The position numbers and the translations under genes were made by a program. Of a stretch of 60,955 bases of DNA, positions 33,630 to 41,013 are shown in pieces (the first letter of the stretch is position 1; every line of letters begins with the position of its first letter). The stretch comes from Ga0077527 sp964533495 (GTDB lineage Bacteria > Pseudomonadota > Gammaproteobacteria > Burkholderiales > SG8-41): assembly GCA_964533495.1 (NCBI GenBank), contig CAZHJU010000019.1, forward strand, positions 1-60,955, in the 5' to 3' direction. The notes below the pieces were generated by a model. That model was not told where the DNA came from. It saw only the letters and a program-made list of their open reading frames with translations, and ran no database searches.

Positions 33630-34058
33630 ATGTCGAAGATCACGCTGCAACAGGCCAATACCCTCATCGAAAAAGCCTTCGCCAAGGCGAAGGAAATGAA
33701 AGTGAAGCCGCTGGCCGTCGTCGTGCTCGACGCCTCCGGCCACATCGTTGCCGCGCAGCGCCAGGACGATGCGACGATGTTCCGTTTCGACGTCGCGCTG
33801 GGCAAGGCCTGGGGCGCGGTGGCGATGGGCATGTCCAGCCGCGCGCTGGCCGGCCGCGCCAAGGAAAATCCCAATTTCATGATCACGCTGTCGGCGACGG
33901 CCAACGGCAAATTCCTGCCGCAGACCGGCGCGGTGCTGATCAAGGATGCCGCGGGCAATGTCGTCGGTTCGGCGGGCGCCAGCGGCGGCACCGGCGACGA
34001 GGACGAAGCCTGCTGCGCGTACGGTGCGGAGCAGGCGGGCCTCAAGGCGGTCATTTGA
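33630..34058 (+). CDS. GlcG/HbpS family protein
   Basis: A 142-residue soluble alpha-beta protein of the GlcG/HbpS/PduO-C family. Typical features are the N-terminal helix with AFAKAKEMKVKPLAVVVLDA and the AGHIVA-like strand GHIVAAQRQDDATMFR, then GKAWGAVAMGMSSRAL. It has no signal peptide, unlike extracellular HbpS. Many such proteins sit in glycolate, propanediol or aromatic catabolic operons without a proven role; some bind heme or cobalamin. GGAGGA precedes the start. A 134-base gap separates it from the hydratase genes. Confidence 0.85.
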   Translation: MSKITLQQANTLIEKAFAKAKEMKVKPLAVVVLDASGHIVAAQRQDDATMFRFDVALGKAWGAVAMGMSSRALAGRAKENPNFMITLSATANGKFLPQTGAVLIKDAAGNVVGSAGASGGTGDEDEACCAYGAEQAGLKAVI

Positions 34059-34095
34059 GACGGAACCGGGCCTGGAGGGCATGATTCACATCGTC

Positions 34096-34177
34096 ATTCC
34101 GGCCCAAGCCGGAATCCAGAAGGGTCGCGGTTTTTTCACGCACCGGTGCTGGACCCCGGCTTTCGCCGGGGTGACGA
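34096..34177. repeat. Paired inverted-repeat element (REP/BIME-like)
   Basis: The palindrome ATTCCGGCCCAAGCCGGAAT (34096-34115) with its CCAG tail is followed about 35 bases later by CTGGACCCCGGCTTTCGCC and GGGGTGACG, the mirror-image partner. Together they form a long imperfect inverted repeat, as in paired REP elements or small MITE-like units. It fills the gap between the GlcG/HbpS gene and the cupin gene and may form an mRNA hairpin within the operon. Confidence 0.8.
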
Positions 34178-34224
34178 ATCGGTTTTGACGGGTATCGGGC
34201 AATATCCAAATTACGGAGTGGAGC

Positions 34225-34680
34225 ATGGCAATTGGTGAGGAAACCAAAACCAAGGGTGCCGTCAAGGGCGGCAACGGCCAATTCATTTTTCCGCTGACCG
34301 AAATGGGCAAGATCGAGGCCGGCACCGGCTATTCGACGGCGATGGGGCCGGTGGTCGAGGGCGAACGCATGCAGTGCGCGCTGGTGACCAAGGAGAAGGG
34401 CACCGGCTCGCGCCCGCATCTGCATCCCAACGAGCAGTGGAACTACATCGTCAAGGGCAGGATGCGGGTCAAGGTCGGCGACGGTCCCGAGCAGGTCTGC
34501 GGCCCTGGCACGCTGCTCTATTTTCCGGCAAACATCGTGCATTACACGATCGCCATGCCGGAAGAGGACGCGATGTTCTTCGCGGTGAAGGATATGTCCC
34601 ACGGCATCATCGGCAAGGCCGCCGATGGCACCATGGCCGGCGGTTATTACGATGCGGGCTCCGGCCCCAAGACAGCGTAA
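34225..34680 (+). CDS. Cupin-domain protein
   Basis: A 151-residue single-domain cupin with no signal peptide. The metal-binding motif is PHLHPNEQWNYIVKGRM (His65, His67, Glu70) and the second motif ends at His106 (FPANIVHYTI). Single cupins act as isomerases, decarboxylases or dioxygenases; the sequence alone does not say which. GGAGTGGAGC lies before the ATG. The stop shares bases with the start of the next gene (TAATG), so it is co-translated with the D-threonine-aldolase-type enzyme. Confidence 0.87.
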   Translation: MAIGEETKTKGAVKGGNGQFIFPLTEMGKIEAGTGYSTAMGPVVEGERMQCALVTKEKGTGSRPHLHPNEQWNYIVKGRMRVKVGDGPEQVCGPGTLLYFPANIVHYTIAMPEEDAMFFAVKDMSHGIIGKAADGTMAGGYYDAGSGPKTA

Positions 34681-35798
34681 TGCCGCGCATCCCTCCCGCG
34701 CAGCCGGGCATGGCCCTGGCTGAGGTCGACACGCCGGCGCTGATTCTCGACCTCGACGCGTTCGAGAGTAATCTGCAGAAACTCAGGGAATCGATCGCCG
34801 GCCGCAGGATCATGCTGCGGCCCCATGCGAAGAGCCACAAGTGCCCGCAGATTGCGCTGCGCCAGATCGCGCTGGGCGCCGTCGGCGTCTGCTGCCAGAA
34901 AGTCAGCGAGGCCGAAGCCATGGTCGAGGGCGGCGTGCCCGACGTGCTGATCGCCAACGAGGTCGTCGGCATGACCAAGCTGCGGCGTCTGGCCGCGCTG
35001 GCGAAGCAGGCGAAGATCACCGTCTGCGCCGACGACGCCGGCAACGTGAAGGACATCGACGCGGCGGCCCGTGAATTCGGCGTCACCATCGACGTGCTGG
35101 TCGAGGTCAACGTTGGCGCCAACCGCTGCGGCGTCGATCCCGGCGAGCCGGCGCTGAAAATCGCGCAGGCCATCGCCGCCTGCAAGAATCTGCGTTACGC
35201 GGGGCTTCAGGCCTACCAGGGCGGCGCCCAGCATCTGCGCAAGGTCGAGGAACGCCGCGCGGCGATCGATGCGGCGATCGAGAACGTGCGGAAAACGCTG
35301 GCGCTGACCGAAAAGGCCGGCCTGCCGCGCGGCAAGGTCACCGGCGCCGGCACCGGCACCTATCTGTTCGAGGCGGCGAGCGCGGTTTACGACGAGCTGC
35401 AGGTCGGCTCGTATATTTTCATGGATGCCGACTACGCGAAAAACGACTGGACCGAGAGCGGCATTCCGCGCTTCGAGCACAGCCTGTTCGTGTGGACCAC
35501 GGTGATGAGCCGCGCGCGGCCCGACATCGCCGTCGTCGATGCCGGCCTGAAGGCGTCCAGCGTCGATTCCGGCATGCCGCGGGTCGCCGATTTTCCGCAG
35601 GCCGAATTCCAGAAGGCGTCGGATGAACACGGCGTCATCAAAATGAACGGCACGCCGGGTTTTGCGCTGGGCGACAAGATCAGGCTGATCCCCGGACACT
35701 GCGATCCGACGGTGAACCTGTACGACCATTACGTCTGCGTGCGCGGCGGCAGGGTCGAGGCGCTGTGGCCGATCACGGCGCGCGGAGCGGTCTGGTAG
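34680..35798 (+). CDS. D-threonine-aldolase / D-serine-dehydratase-like PLP enzyme
   Basis: A 372-residue fold-III PLP enzyme. The lysine that binds PLP is Lys51 in LRPHAKSHKCP, and the C-terminal metal pair typical of this family is His340-Cys341 in GHCDPT. Members cleave D-threonine, hydroxyaspartate or other beta-hydroxy-D-amino acids, or dehydrate D-serine. The segment DTPALILDLDAFESNL and the later GAGTGTYLFE are characteristic. It is read through from the cupin gene and followed after 11 bases by a hydroxyisobutyrate-dehydrogenase-type gene. A product such as glycine, glyoxylate or an aldehyde would fit the rest of the operon. Confidence 0.87.
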   Translation: MPRIPPAQPGMALAEVDTPALILDLDAFESNLQKLRESIAGRRIMLRPHAKSHKCPQIALRQIALGAVGVCCQKVSEAEAMVEGGVPDVLIANEVVGMTKLRRLAALAKQAKITVCADDAGNVKDIDAAAREFGVTIDVLVEVNVGANRCGVDPGEPALKIAQAIAACKNLRYAGLQAYQGGAQHLRKVEERRAAIDAAIENVRKTLALTEKAGLPRGKVTGAGTGTYLFEAASAVYDELQVGSYIFMDADYAKNDWTESGIPRFEHSLFVWTTVMSRARPDIAVVDAGLKASSVDSGMPRVADFPQAEFQKASDEHGVIKMNGTPGFALGDKIRLIPGHCDPTVNLYDHYVCVRGGRVEALWPITARGAVW

Positions 35799-35809
35799 GA
35801 GGAGCTTGC

Positions 35810-36709
35810 ATGGCAACCATCAAGAAAATCGGTTTCATCGGCGTCGGCAACATGGGCAACCCGATGGCGGCGAATCTGCTGAAGGGCGGTTTCGAGGTCA
35901 CGGTGTTCGATGCGCGGCCGGAGACGGCGGCGGCTTTCGTCGCGCAGCACGGCGGCAGGGCCGCGGCATCGCTGGCCGAGGTCGCGCGCGGCGCGGATGC
36001 GGTCATCACCATGCTGCCCAACGACAGGATCGTGCGCGCCGTGATGCTCGACGCCGGCGGCGCGGCTTCGGCGATGGACAAGGGCGCGGTGCTGATCGAC
36101 ATGGGCACCTGCGATCCGACCGGCACGCAGCAGACCGCCGCCGCGCTGGAAAAATCGGGCATCCACATGATCGATGCCCCGGTGATGGGCGGCGTGGTGT
36201 TCGCGAAGGACGCGACGCTGGACATCATGGCCGGCGGCAGCGCGGATCTGGTGGCGCGCTGCACGCCAGCGCTGAAAGCGATGGGCCGCGCGGTGACCCA
36301 CTGCGGCGCCACCGGTTCGGCCCATGCGATGAAGGCGCTGGCCAACTATGTGAATGCCTGCGCGCTGATCAATGCCATCGAGGCGCTGACCATCGGCAAG
36401 AAGTTCGGCCTCGACGTGAAAATGATGGCCGACGGGCTGGCGACCATGTGTTCCGGGCGCAACCACCCGATCGAGAAAAAGGTGATACCGCAGGTGCTGA
36501 CGCGCAAGTTTGGCACCGGCATGGCGCTGAGTTTCATCGCCAAGGATGTCAAGATCGCCGTCGATGTCGCGCATGCCATCGGCGCCGCGGCGCCGCTCGG
36601 TGAAAAAGTATCGGAGCTGTGGAGCGACGCGGTCGGAAAGGTCGGCGCCACCGTCGATCAGACCGAGATCGTGCGCTACTGGGAAGAGGCGACCGGCGTC
36701 AGACTCTGA
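35810..36709 (+). CDS. 3-hydroxyisobutyrate dehydrogenase family enzyme
   Basis: A 299-residue NAD-dependent beta-hydroxyacid dehydrogenase. GFIGVGNMGNPMAANLL is the dinucleotide motif, DAPVMGGVVFAKDATL the substrate loop, and HAMKALANYVNACALI contains the catalytic Lys and Asn. Close relatives act on hydroxyisobutyrate, tartronate semialdehyde, or 2-(hydroxymethyl)glutarate; the last belongs to the same nicotinate pathway as dimethylmalate lyase, which fits the operon but is not proof. TAGGAGGAGC precedes the ATG. Its last 34 bases overlap the end of the convergent ceramidase-like gene. Confidence 0.88.
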   Translation: MATIKKIGFIGVGNMGNPMAANLLKGGFEVTVFDARPETAAAFVAQHGGRAAASLAEVARGADAVITMLPNDRIVRAVMLDAGGAASAMDKGAVLIDMGTCDPTGTQQTAAALEKSGIHMIDAPVMGGVVFAKDATLDIMAGGSADLVARCTPALKAMGRAVTHCGATGSAHAMKALANYVNACALINAIEALTIGKKFGLDVKMMADGLATMCSGRNHPIEKKVIPQVLTRKFGTGMALSFIAKDVKIAVDVAHAIGAAAPLGEKVSELWSDAVGKVGATVDQTEIVRYWEEATGVRL

Positions 36710-37452
36710 CGCTTCTGCAGCATCCGCAGCACGCAGAGCACCGCCAGCGCGGCGATCAGGTGCTTGGCCGAGTGGCCGCTGATCGCGCTGGCCGTCGCGG
36801 TATAGATTTCGTGGTCCAGCAGTTCGGCGACCTTGGCCAGCGCGTAGAACCCCACGCCGTAGAGCAGGTAATGGCGCCGGTCGTAGCGCCCCGGAAACGC
36901 CGCGATCACGTACGGGATCGCCAGCAGCGGCGCACCCTGCACCCAGATGTAGATGCGCAGGTCACCGCTGTGCCGCCACCAGAACACGCTGAACACGCCG
37001 ACCACCAGTGCGCCGGTGAGCAGACGCAGCTCCAGCCGTGACCCGAGGTGTTCGCTGACCAGCGCGGCGAACAGGCCCATGAAGGCGATGGTCATCGGCA
37101 GGCGGTCCCAGACCAGCGTGTCGTCATTCGGCGCACGGTGGTACCAGGCCGAGCCCAGGAACACCAGCGCGACGCCGGCAAAAAACACCAGCCATGACCG
37201 CCATGCACCGTCCCGCTGGCGCCGGCAGTGACGGACCCCGGCAAGTCCGACCAGCAGGAACAGCCCGTTGGAGGCGACGTTGCCGAAATTGGGAATGCCG
37301 AGGCAACTGCGGCTGTCGGCGAAGACATGGTAGCCGCGGTCCTGCGGAATCGGTTCGCCGTGACCGAACATCAGCCAAGCCAGCGGACCCAGCACCAGGA
37401 TGACCAACGCGGCGGTGCGTCCGGGATGTGGCGAGGGCGGGGCCGTATTCAT
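36676..37452 (-). CDS. Ceramidase-like CREST-superfamily membrane hydrolase
   Basis: A 258-residue inner-membrane protein with about seven helices. The CREST superfamily (alkaline ceramidases and relatives) has metal-binding His and Asp in fixed places; here GSAWYHRAPNDDTLVWDRLPM holds the Ser, His and Asp, and SGHSAKHLIAAL near the C-terminus holds the two further His. The substrate could be a sphingolipid-like or other membrane lipid amide. The ATG at 37452 was chosen over a longer frame because a helix (TAALVILVLGPLAWLMFG) follows soon after. It is divergent from the TAXI-like gene. Confidence 0.75.
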   Translation of the reverse strand: MNTAPPSPHPGRTAALVILVLGPLAWLMFGHGEPIPQDRGYHVFADSRSCLGIPNFGNVASNGLFLLVGLAGVRHCRRQRDGAWRSWLVFFAGVALVFLGSAWYHRAPNDDTLVWDRLPMTIAFMGLFAALVSEHLGSRLELRLLTGALVVGVFSVFWWRHSGDLRIYIWVQGAPLLAIPYVIAAFPGRYDRRHYLLYGVGFYALAKVAELLDHEIYTATASAISGHSAKHLIAALAVLCVLRMLQKRQSLTPVASSQ

Positions 37453-37546
37453 GGCCACATCGTACACCAGCACCCGGCCCGCGGTTGACGCGCAATCGCC
37501 ATTACCGATTACACTCCGGCTTTCGATCCTTGGAGGAGGCAAAAAA

Positions 37547-38443
37547 ATGGCAGCGCAAAAAACAAAAGTCGTGCTCGGCACCGCGACCCCCGGCGGCGGA
37601 TTTCCCGCCTACGGCTGGCCCTATGCGGAGGTGCTCAACGCCACCGATCCGACGCTCGACATCGAGCCGATCAACACCAAGGGCAGCGGCGAGAACGTCG
37701 GCCGCATCGACGACGGCTCGCTGGACATCGCGCTCGCCACCGGCGAAGTGACCTACGAGGCGGTCAACGGCATCGGCCGCGCGCCGTGCAGGAACATCCG
37801 CATCATCAACGCCACCTACTCGCAGGCGGGCATGTTCATGGTGCGCGCCGACAGCCCGTACCAGTCCATTTCGGACCTCGTCGGCAAGACCGTGGTCTGG
37901 GGCGCGTCGAGCTCGGGTTTCGTCGTGCTCGCGCGTTACGTGATGGACGGCCTCGGCCTCGACATCAAGAAAGATTTCGACGCGCGGCTGCTGGAGAAAG
38001 CCGGCGACGGCCCGCCGCTGGTCAACGGCGGCGAGGCCGCGGCGATGTGGGGCGGCGGCGTCGGCTGGCCGCCGTTCATGAACATCGCGAAGAATCCGAA
38101 GGGCATGCGCTTCATCTCGCCTTCGGCCGAGGAGATCAAGCGCATCCAGGCCAAGCACGTGTTCCTGAAGCAGACCACGATGCCGGCCGGCAGCTACCCG
38201 GGGCAGACCGGACCGGTGAACTCGGTCGGCTCATGGCCCTTCGTGCTGGCGCGGGCTTCGCTGCCCGACGACGTCGCTTACCGTCTGGCGAAGGCGCTGC
38301 ACACGGGGCATGCCGCGCTCGCGGCGAAACTCGATCAGGCGCAGGAATCGACGCTGCAGAACACGCTGGCTGCTGCGCCGACACGGGACATGATTCATCC
38401 GGGGGTGTTGCAGTACATGAAAGAGATCGGACTGATCAAGTAG
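37547..38443 (+). CDS. TAXI-family binding protein without a signal peptide
   Basis: The 298-residue protein has the TAXI/TRAP solute-receptor fold: VVLGTATPGGGFPAYGWPYA, the INTKGSGENVGRIDDGSLDI segment, and ISDLVGKTVVWGASSSGF are all characteristic. GGAGGAGG sits eight bases before the ATG at 37547, which makes that start firm. The protein begins MAAQKTKVVLG with no leader sequence, and upstream codons add nothing hydrophobic. It should be cytoplasmic. No TRAP membrane subunits are nearby. A sensing, chaperone or metabolite-buffering role is possible; see the related signal-less proteins at 22003, 43252, 43961 and 45342. Confidence 0.82.
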   Translation: MAAQKTKVVLGTATPGGGFPAYGWPYAEVLNATDPTLDIEPINTKGSGENVGRIDDGSLDIALATGEVTYEAVNGIGRAPCRNIRIINATYSQAGMFMVRADSPYQSISDLVGKTVVWGASSSGFVVLARYVMDGLGLDIKKDFDARLLEKAGDGPPLVNGGEAAAMWGGGVGWPPFMNIAKNPKGMRFISPSAEEIKRIQAKHVFLKQTTMPAGSYPGQTGPVNSVGSWPFVLARASLPDDVAYRLAKALHTGHAALAAKLDQAQESTLQNTLAAAPTRDMIHPGVLQYMKEIGLIK

Positions 38444-38474
38444 TCGGCTTCTGCTGGCGTGCACGGTAGTTCGC

Positions 38475-38530
38475 CGGGTTCCCGGTGGCGGGTATCGCCC
38501 GTGACCGGGAGCCCGTTGTGGTTTCTCTCT
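38475..38530 (+). terminator. Hairpin terminator after the TAXI-like gene
   Basis: CGGGTTCCCGGT (38475-38486) pairs with ACCGGGAGCCCG (38504-38515) with one G-T pair; an inner stem GGCG/CGCC is present. A T-rich stretch (TTGTGGTTTCTCTCTT) follows. Likely a rho-independent terminator. Confidence 0.6.
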
Positions 38531-38544
38531 TCGCTAGGATATTA

Positions 38545-38576
38545 AAATAACCCATTGATTTTATTAATATTAATAG
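38545..38576 (+). repeat. AT-rich intergenic element, copy 5
   Basis: AATAACCCATTGATTTTATT followed by AATATTAATA. The right half matches the shared core, while the TAAGTA end is changed. It lies at the left edge of the decayed low-GC region. Confidence 0.65.
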
Positions 38577-39014
38577 GTCATTTTAACAACACACTTCACA
38601 ATTGACCCCACATATTCTGTGCAATGCAGTGATGTGCGGTGAAACGTTTAGAAACTGCAATTCTGTGGTTTGCGGTAGATCTCACTTTTCGTAGTAAAGC
38701 CCAATATTCGGCATTCATGCTGCGTACTCGGAGCGCAGTGAAACATTCGGGCTTCCTCCTTAATGCGTGTTTGGCATATCTCGGCATTTCAGATGGTTTT
38801 TACGCGATTGCCAAATCTGCCAGCACATCAACCACTGCTTCAGGTGGGCTAGGACCACCTGAGTATCGATTTTTGTCGATAAATGGTGGACCACATGCCT
38901 TGGCTCAATTCGACCTCTCCACAACACATAGCGGTTAGTTAATTAGGCGCAATTCGAAAATGAACATCTTTCATCAGCGCAAAAAGTAATGTGTTGGCGA
39001 TTGGCTCGAGCTGC
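38577..39014. other. Low-GC stretch without a convincing gene
   Basis: Bases 38577-39014 are AT-richer than the surroundings and contain only a short open frame (38639-38938, 99 codons) with no ribosome-binding site, no recognisable motif and atypical composition. I see no tRNA, hairpin or intact mobile-element gene here. It is best read as decayed DNA left of the truncated SDR. Confidence 0.5.
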
Positions 39015-39362
39015 TTACTCTTTTCCAATTCGTATGTAAGTTAAGTGCCGGACTGTCAATTGCATTGATATTCGTGAAGCGGTATCTACGCTGTTGTAGT
39101 CTTTCAGAATCTTTTCTGAAATGCGCTTTAGTCCGGATGCACTTGCAAGATCGGCCTTATAGGCTCGGCACTCAATCCCGGTTTTAAGAATTTTTTTGGC
39201 CAAAGCTTCAGCGGCCTCTGTATCTTCGCGATAAAGAATGAGAGGAATAACCCCGACACTGGCGAATTGGGCCGCAATTTCTTTGCCAATATTTTTGCTG
39301 CCACCGGTTATCAGAGCTGTTTTCCCGGCTATTCCGAACTTGTCGGCTGGATTGCTGGCCAT
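39015..39362 (-). pseudogene. Truncated short-chain dehydrogenase
   Basis: The first 90 or so residues of a 115-residue frame are a clear SDR N-terminus: GIAGKTALITGGSKNIGKEI is the NAD-binding region, then IPLILYREDTEAAEALAKKI and CRAYKADLAS. After DYNSVD the expected VNNAG motif and the catalytic Ser-Tyr-Lys half are missing and replaced by unrelated residues. A good GAGGCGGA ribosome site and a palindromic operator lie upstream, so the 5' control region is intact while the body has been cut off. It cannot be an active SDR. Confidence 0.75.
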
Positions 39363-39377
39363 ATTTCCGCCTCAATA

Positions 39378-39394
39378 ATTCCGTTAAACGGAAT
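39378..39394. promoter_or_regulatory. Palindromic operator before the truncated SDR
   Basis: ATTCCGTTAAACGGAAT is a perfect palindrome of 8-base arms around one base, 16 bases upstream of the start codon. It lies just downstream of promoter-like sequence, as expected for a repressor site. The form is like sites of IclR- or TetR-family repressors, but no regulator gene is in the window, so the owner is unknown. Confidence 0.7.
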
Positions 39395-39403
39395 ATAATT
39401 TTG

Positions 39404-39442
39404 ATTATAGGAAAATGTATAGAATGCTTTTGGGGTTGTCAA
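39404..39442 (-). promoter_or_regulatory. Promoter of the truncated SDR
   Basis: On the minus strand TTGACA (39437-39442) and TACATT (39414-39419) stand 17 bases apart. A TATAAT hexamer at 39404-39409 is an alternative -10. Either would start transcription at or just before the operator at 39378-39394. Confidence 0.5.
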
Positions 39443-40076
39443 TCATCAGATCGCAACCACGCGCGCGGGCCTTACGATCCAGGCGGAGAGGAATGCTGGC
39501 AGCGAAGGGGGGGGTATTACTGTGGATCTATAGCCATGGGCATTCGCTGAGTGGATGCCGCGAACTACTTATCTGCCGCTGTTAAAGATGGTGCGGATAC
39601 CCGCAACCCACTCTATAGGGCAGCACAAATTGGCAGTGAAACTTGGATTTGAATTTCACGCTCGAAACTGTCGCTTCGAGGTAAATAGTGAGTGGAGCGC
39701 ATATAACTGACGTAGCGATGCGCAGTAGTGCTTGGCTGAATAAGGCTTTGTCAGGAATTTTGGCCAAATGCAGAGGTTAGCTATTGGACGACTTCTTCTA
39801 ACCCTAATGACGCATTATCTCTGGGACATTCGCACCCTCTTTGGCGGTTTCCGCCTTGTCGAAGCAGCGCGCGCCAAAATTGATGATCCGGTTAGGCGCC
39901 AATACAGTTCAATCGACAGAGGTAATTCCGATATTCAGCCCGGCGGGGAAGCCCGCCGAATTTACTTTTTCTTCGTCTCAGATATCGATTTTCTGCTTAA
40001 ACACGAAGCAGATGCGCTGTTCTAACCACTGGAAATTGCTTTCAGTGTAAAAAAATCGTGCTTTCCGGGCCGTGAT
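39443..40076. other. Decayed low-GC region
   Basis: A stretch of about 630 bases with no convincing gene. The longest frames (39582-39767 on minus, 39768-40025 on plus) have no ribosome-binding site or recognisable motif. No transposase fragment could be identified by eye. Confidence 0.5.
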
Positions 40077-40976
40077 CTAGAACCCGTACAGCCGCGCAGG
40101 ATTGCCGACCAGCACCTGCTCGCGCTGTTTTTCATCCGGCATCCAGTCGAGCAGCAGATCGGCGATATCGCCGTCGTTGGGCATCTGTCCCTTGTGCATC
40201 ACGTGCGGCCAGTCGGTGCCCCAGATCACCTGCGCGGGATTGGCCTTCATCAGTGCATGCGCGTACGGCACGGTGTCGGCATGCGGCAGCGGCTGCGCCG
40301 AGATGCGGTAGGGGCCGGTGAGTTTCACCCAGGCCTTGCCCGCCTGCATCAGGCGCAGCAGCGCCTGGAAGCCGGGATCGCCGGTGCCGGGGTTGCCCTT
40401 CATGTAGCCGAGGTGGCCGAGCACGATGGGCACCGGGAAGTCGGCGAAAGTCTTGTCCATGTCCGGGAATTCGTTGGCGTGCATCAGGAATTCCATGTGC
40501 CAGCCCATCGGCTGGATGCGCGCCGCCAGCGGGCGCAGCACGTCGAGCGGCAGCGTGCCCGGTTTGCGGTCCTTGACGTCGACGATGTTCACCCGGACGC
40601 CGCGGATGCCGGCGGTATCCATTTTTTTCAGTTCCGCATCGCCGATCGCCGGATCGACCACCGCGACGCCGCGCAGCCGCTGCGGATCGGCCTTCATCGC
40701 GTCGAGCATCGCCGTGTTGTCGCTGCCGTAGACGCTGGGCTGGATCAGCACCGCGCGTTCGACGCCGAGGGTGTCGAGCATGTGGCGGTACTGCGACGGC
40801 AGGCAGTCGGGCGGCGTGTAGACGCGCGCGGTGGAATAGTCGTAACGCGCCGCCGGCCCCATCACATGCGCGTGGGTGTCGCAGGCCTTCGCCGGCATCC
40901 GGAACTTCGGCGGATGGGGATTGAGGTCCGGTGCCGCGCAGAGCGGCGCGGCAGTGGTCGGCGTATTGATGGACAT
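40077..40976 (-). CDS. LigI-like amidohydrolase (2-pyrone-4,6-dicarboxylate hydrolase family)
   Basis: A 299-residue TIM-barrel hydrolase. ACDTHAHVMGP near residue 32 (His35, His37), the WHMEFLMHANEF segment, VLGHLGYMKGNPG and WGTDWPHVM are the family's metal and substrate motifs. Known relatives open lactone rings in lignin-derived aromatic or sulfo-aromatic breakdown. It has no signal peptide. Between its ATG and the stop of the upstream DapA-type gene lies only an AT-rich element, so no Shine-Dalgarno sequence is present; translation start may rely on AU-rich leader or coupling. Confidence 0.88.
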   Translation of the reverse strand: MSINTPTTAAPLCAAPDLNPHPPKFRMPAKACDTHAHVMGPAARYDYSTARVYTPPDCLPSQYRHMLDTLGVERAVLIQPSVYGSDNTAMLDAMKADPQRLRGVAVVDPAIGDAELKKMDTAGIRGVRVNIVDVKDRKPGTLPLDVLRPLAARIQPMGWHMEFLMHANEFPDMDKTFADFPVPIVLGHLGYMKGNPGTGDPGFQALLRLMQAGKAWVKLTGPYRISAQPLPHADTVPYAHALMKANPAQVIWGTDWPHVMHKGQMPNDGDIADLLLDWMPDEKQREQVLVGNPARLYGF

Positions 40977-40977
40977 T

Positions 40978-41013
40978 TTATAAGTATTTGATTATATTGA
41001 TATTTTTTATAAT
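40978..41013 (+). repeat. AT-rich intergenic element, copy 6
   Basis: TTATAAGTATTTGATTATAT followed by TGATATTTTTTATAAT. It fills the whole gap between two minus-strand genes, touching the start codon of the LigI-like gene on one side and the stop codon of the DapA-type gene on the other. Confidence 0.85.

Noticed and set aside
38639..38938. 99-codon frame in the low-GC patch
   Set aside because: No ribosome-binding site, no motif, no sensible composition; better explained as decayed DNA.
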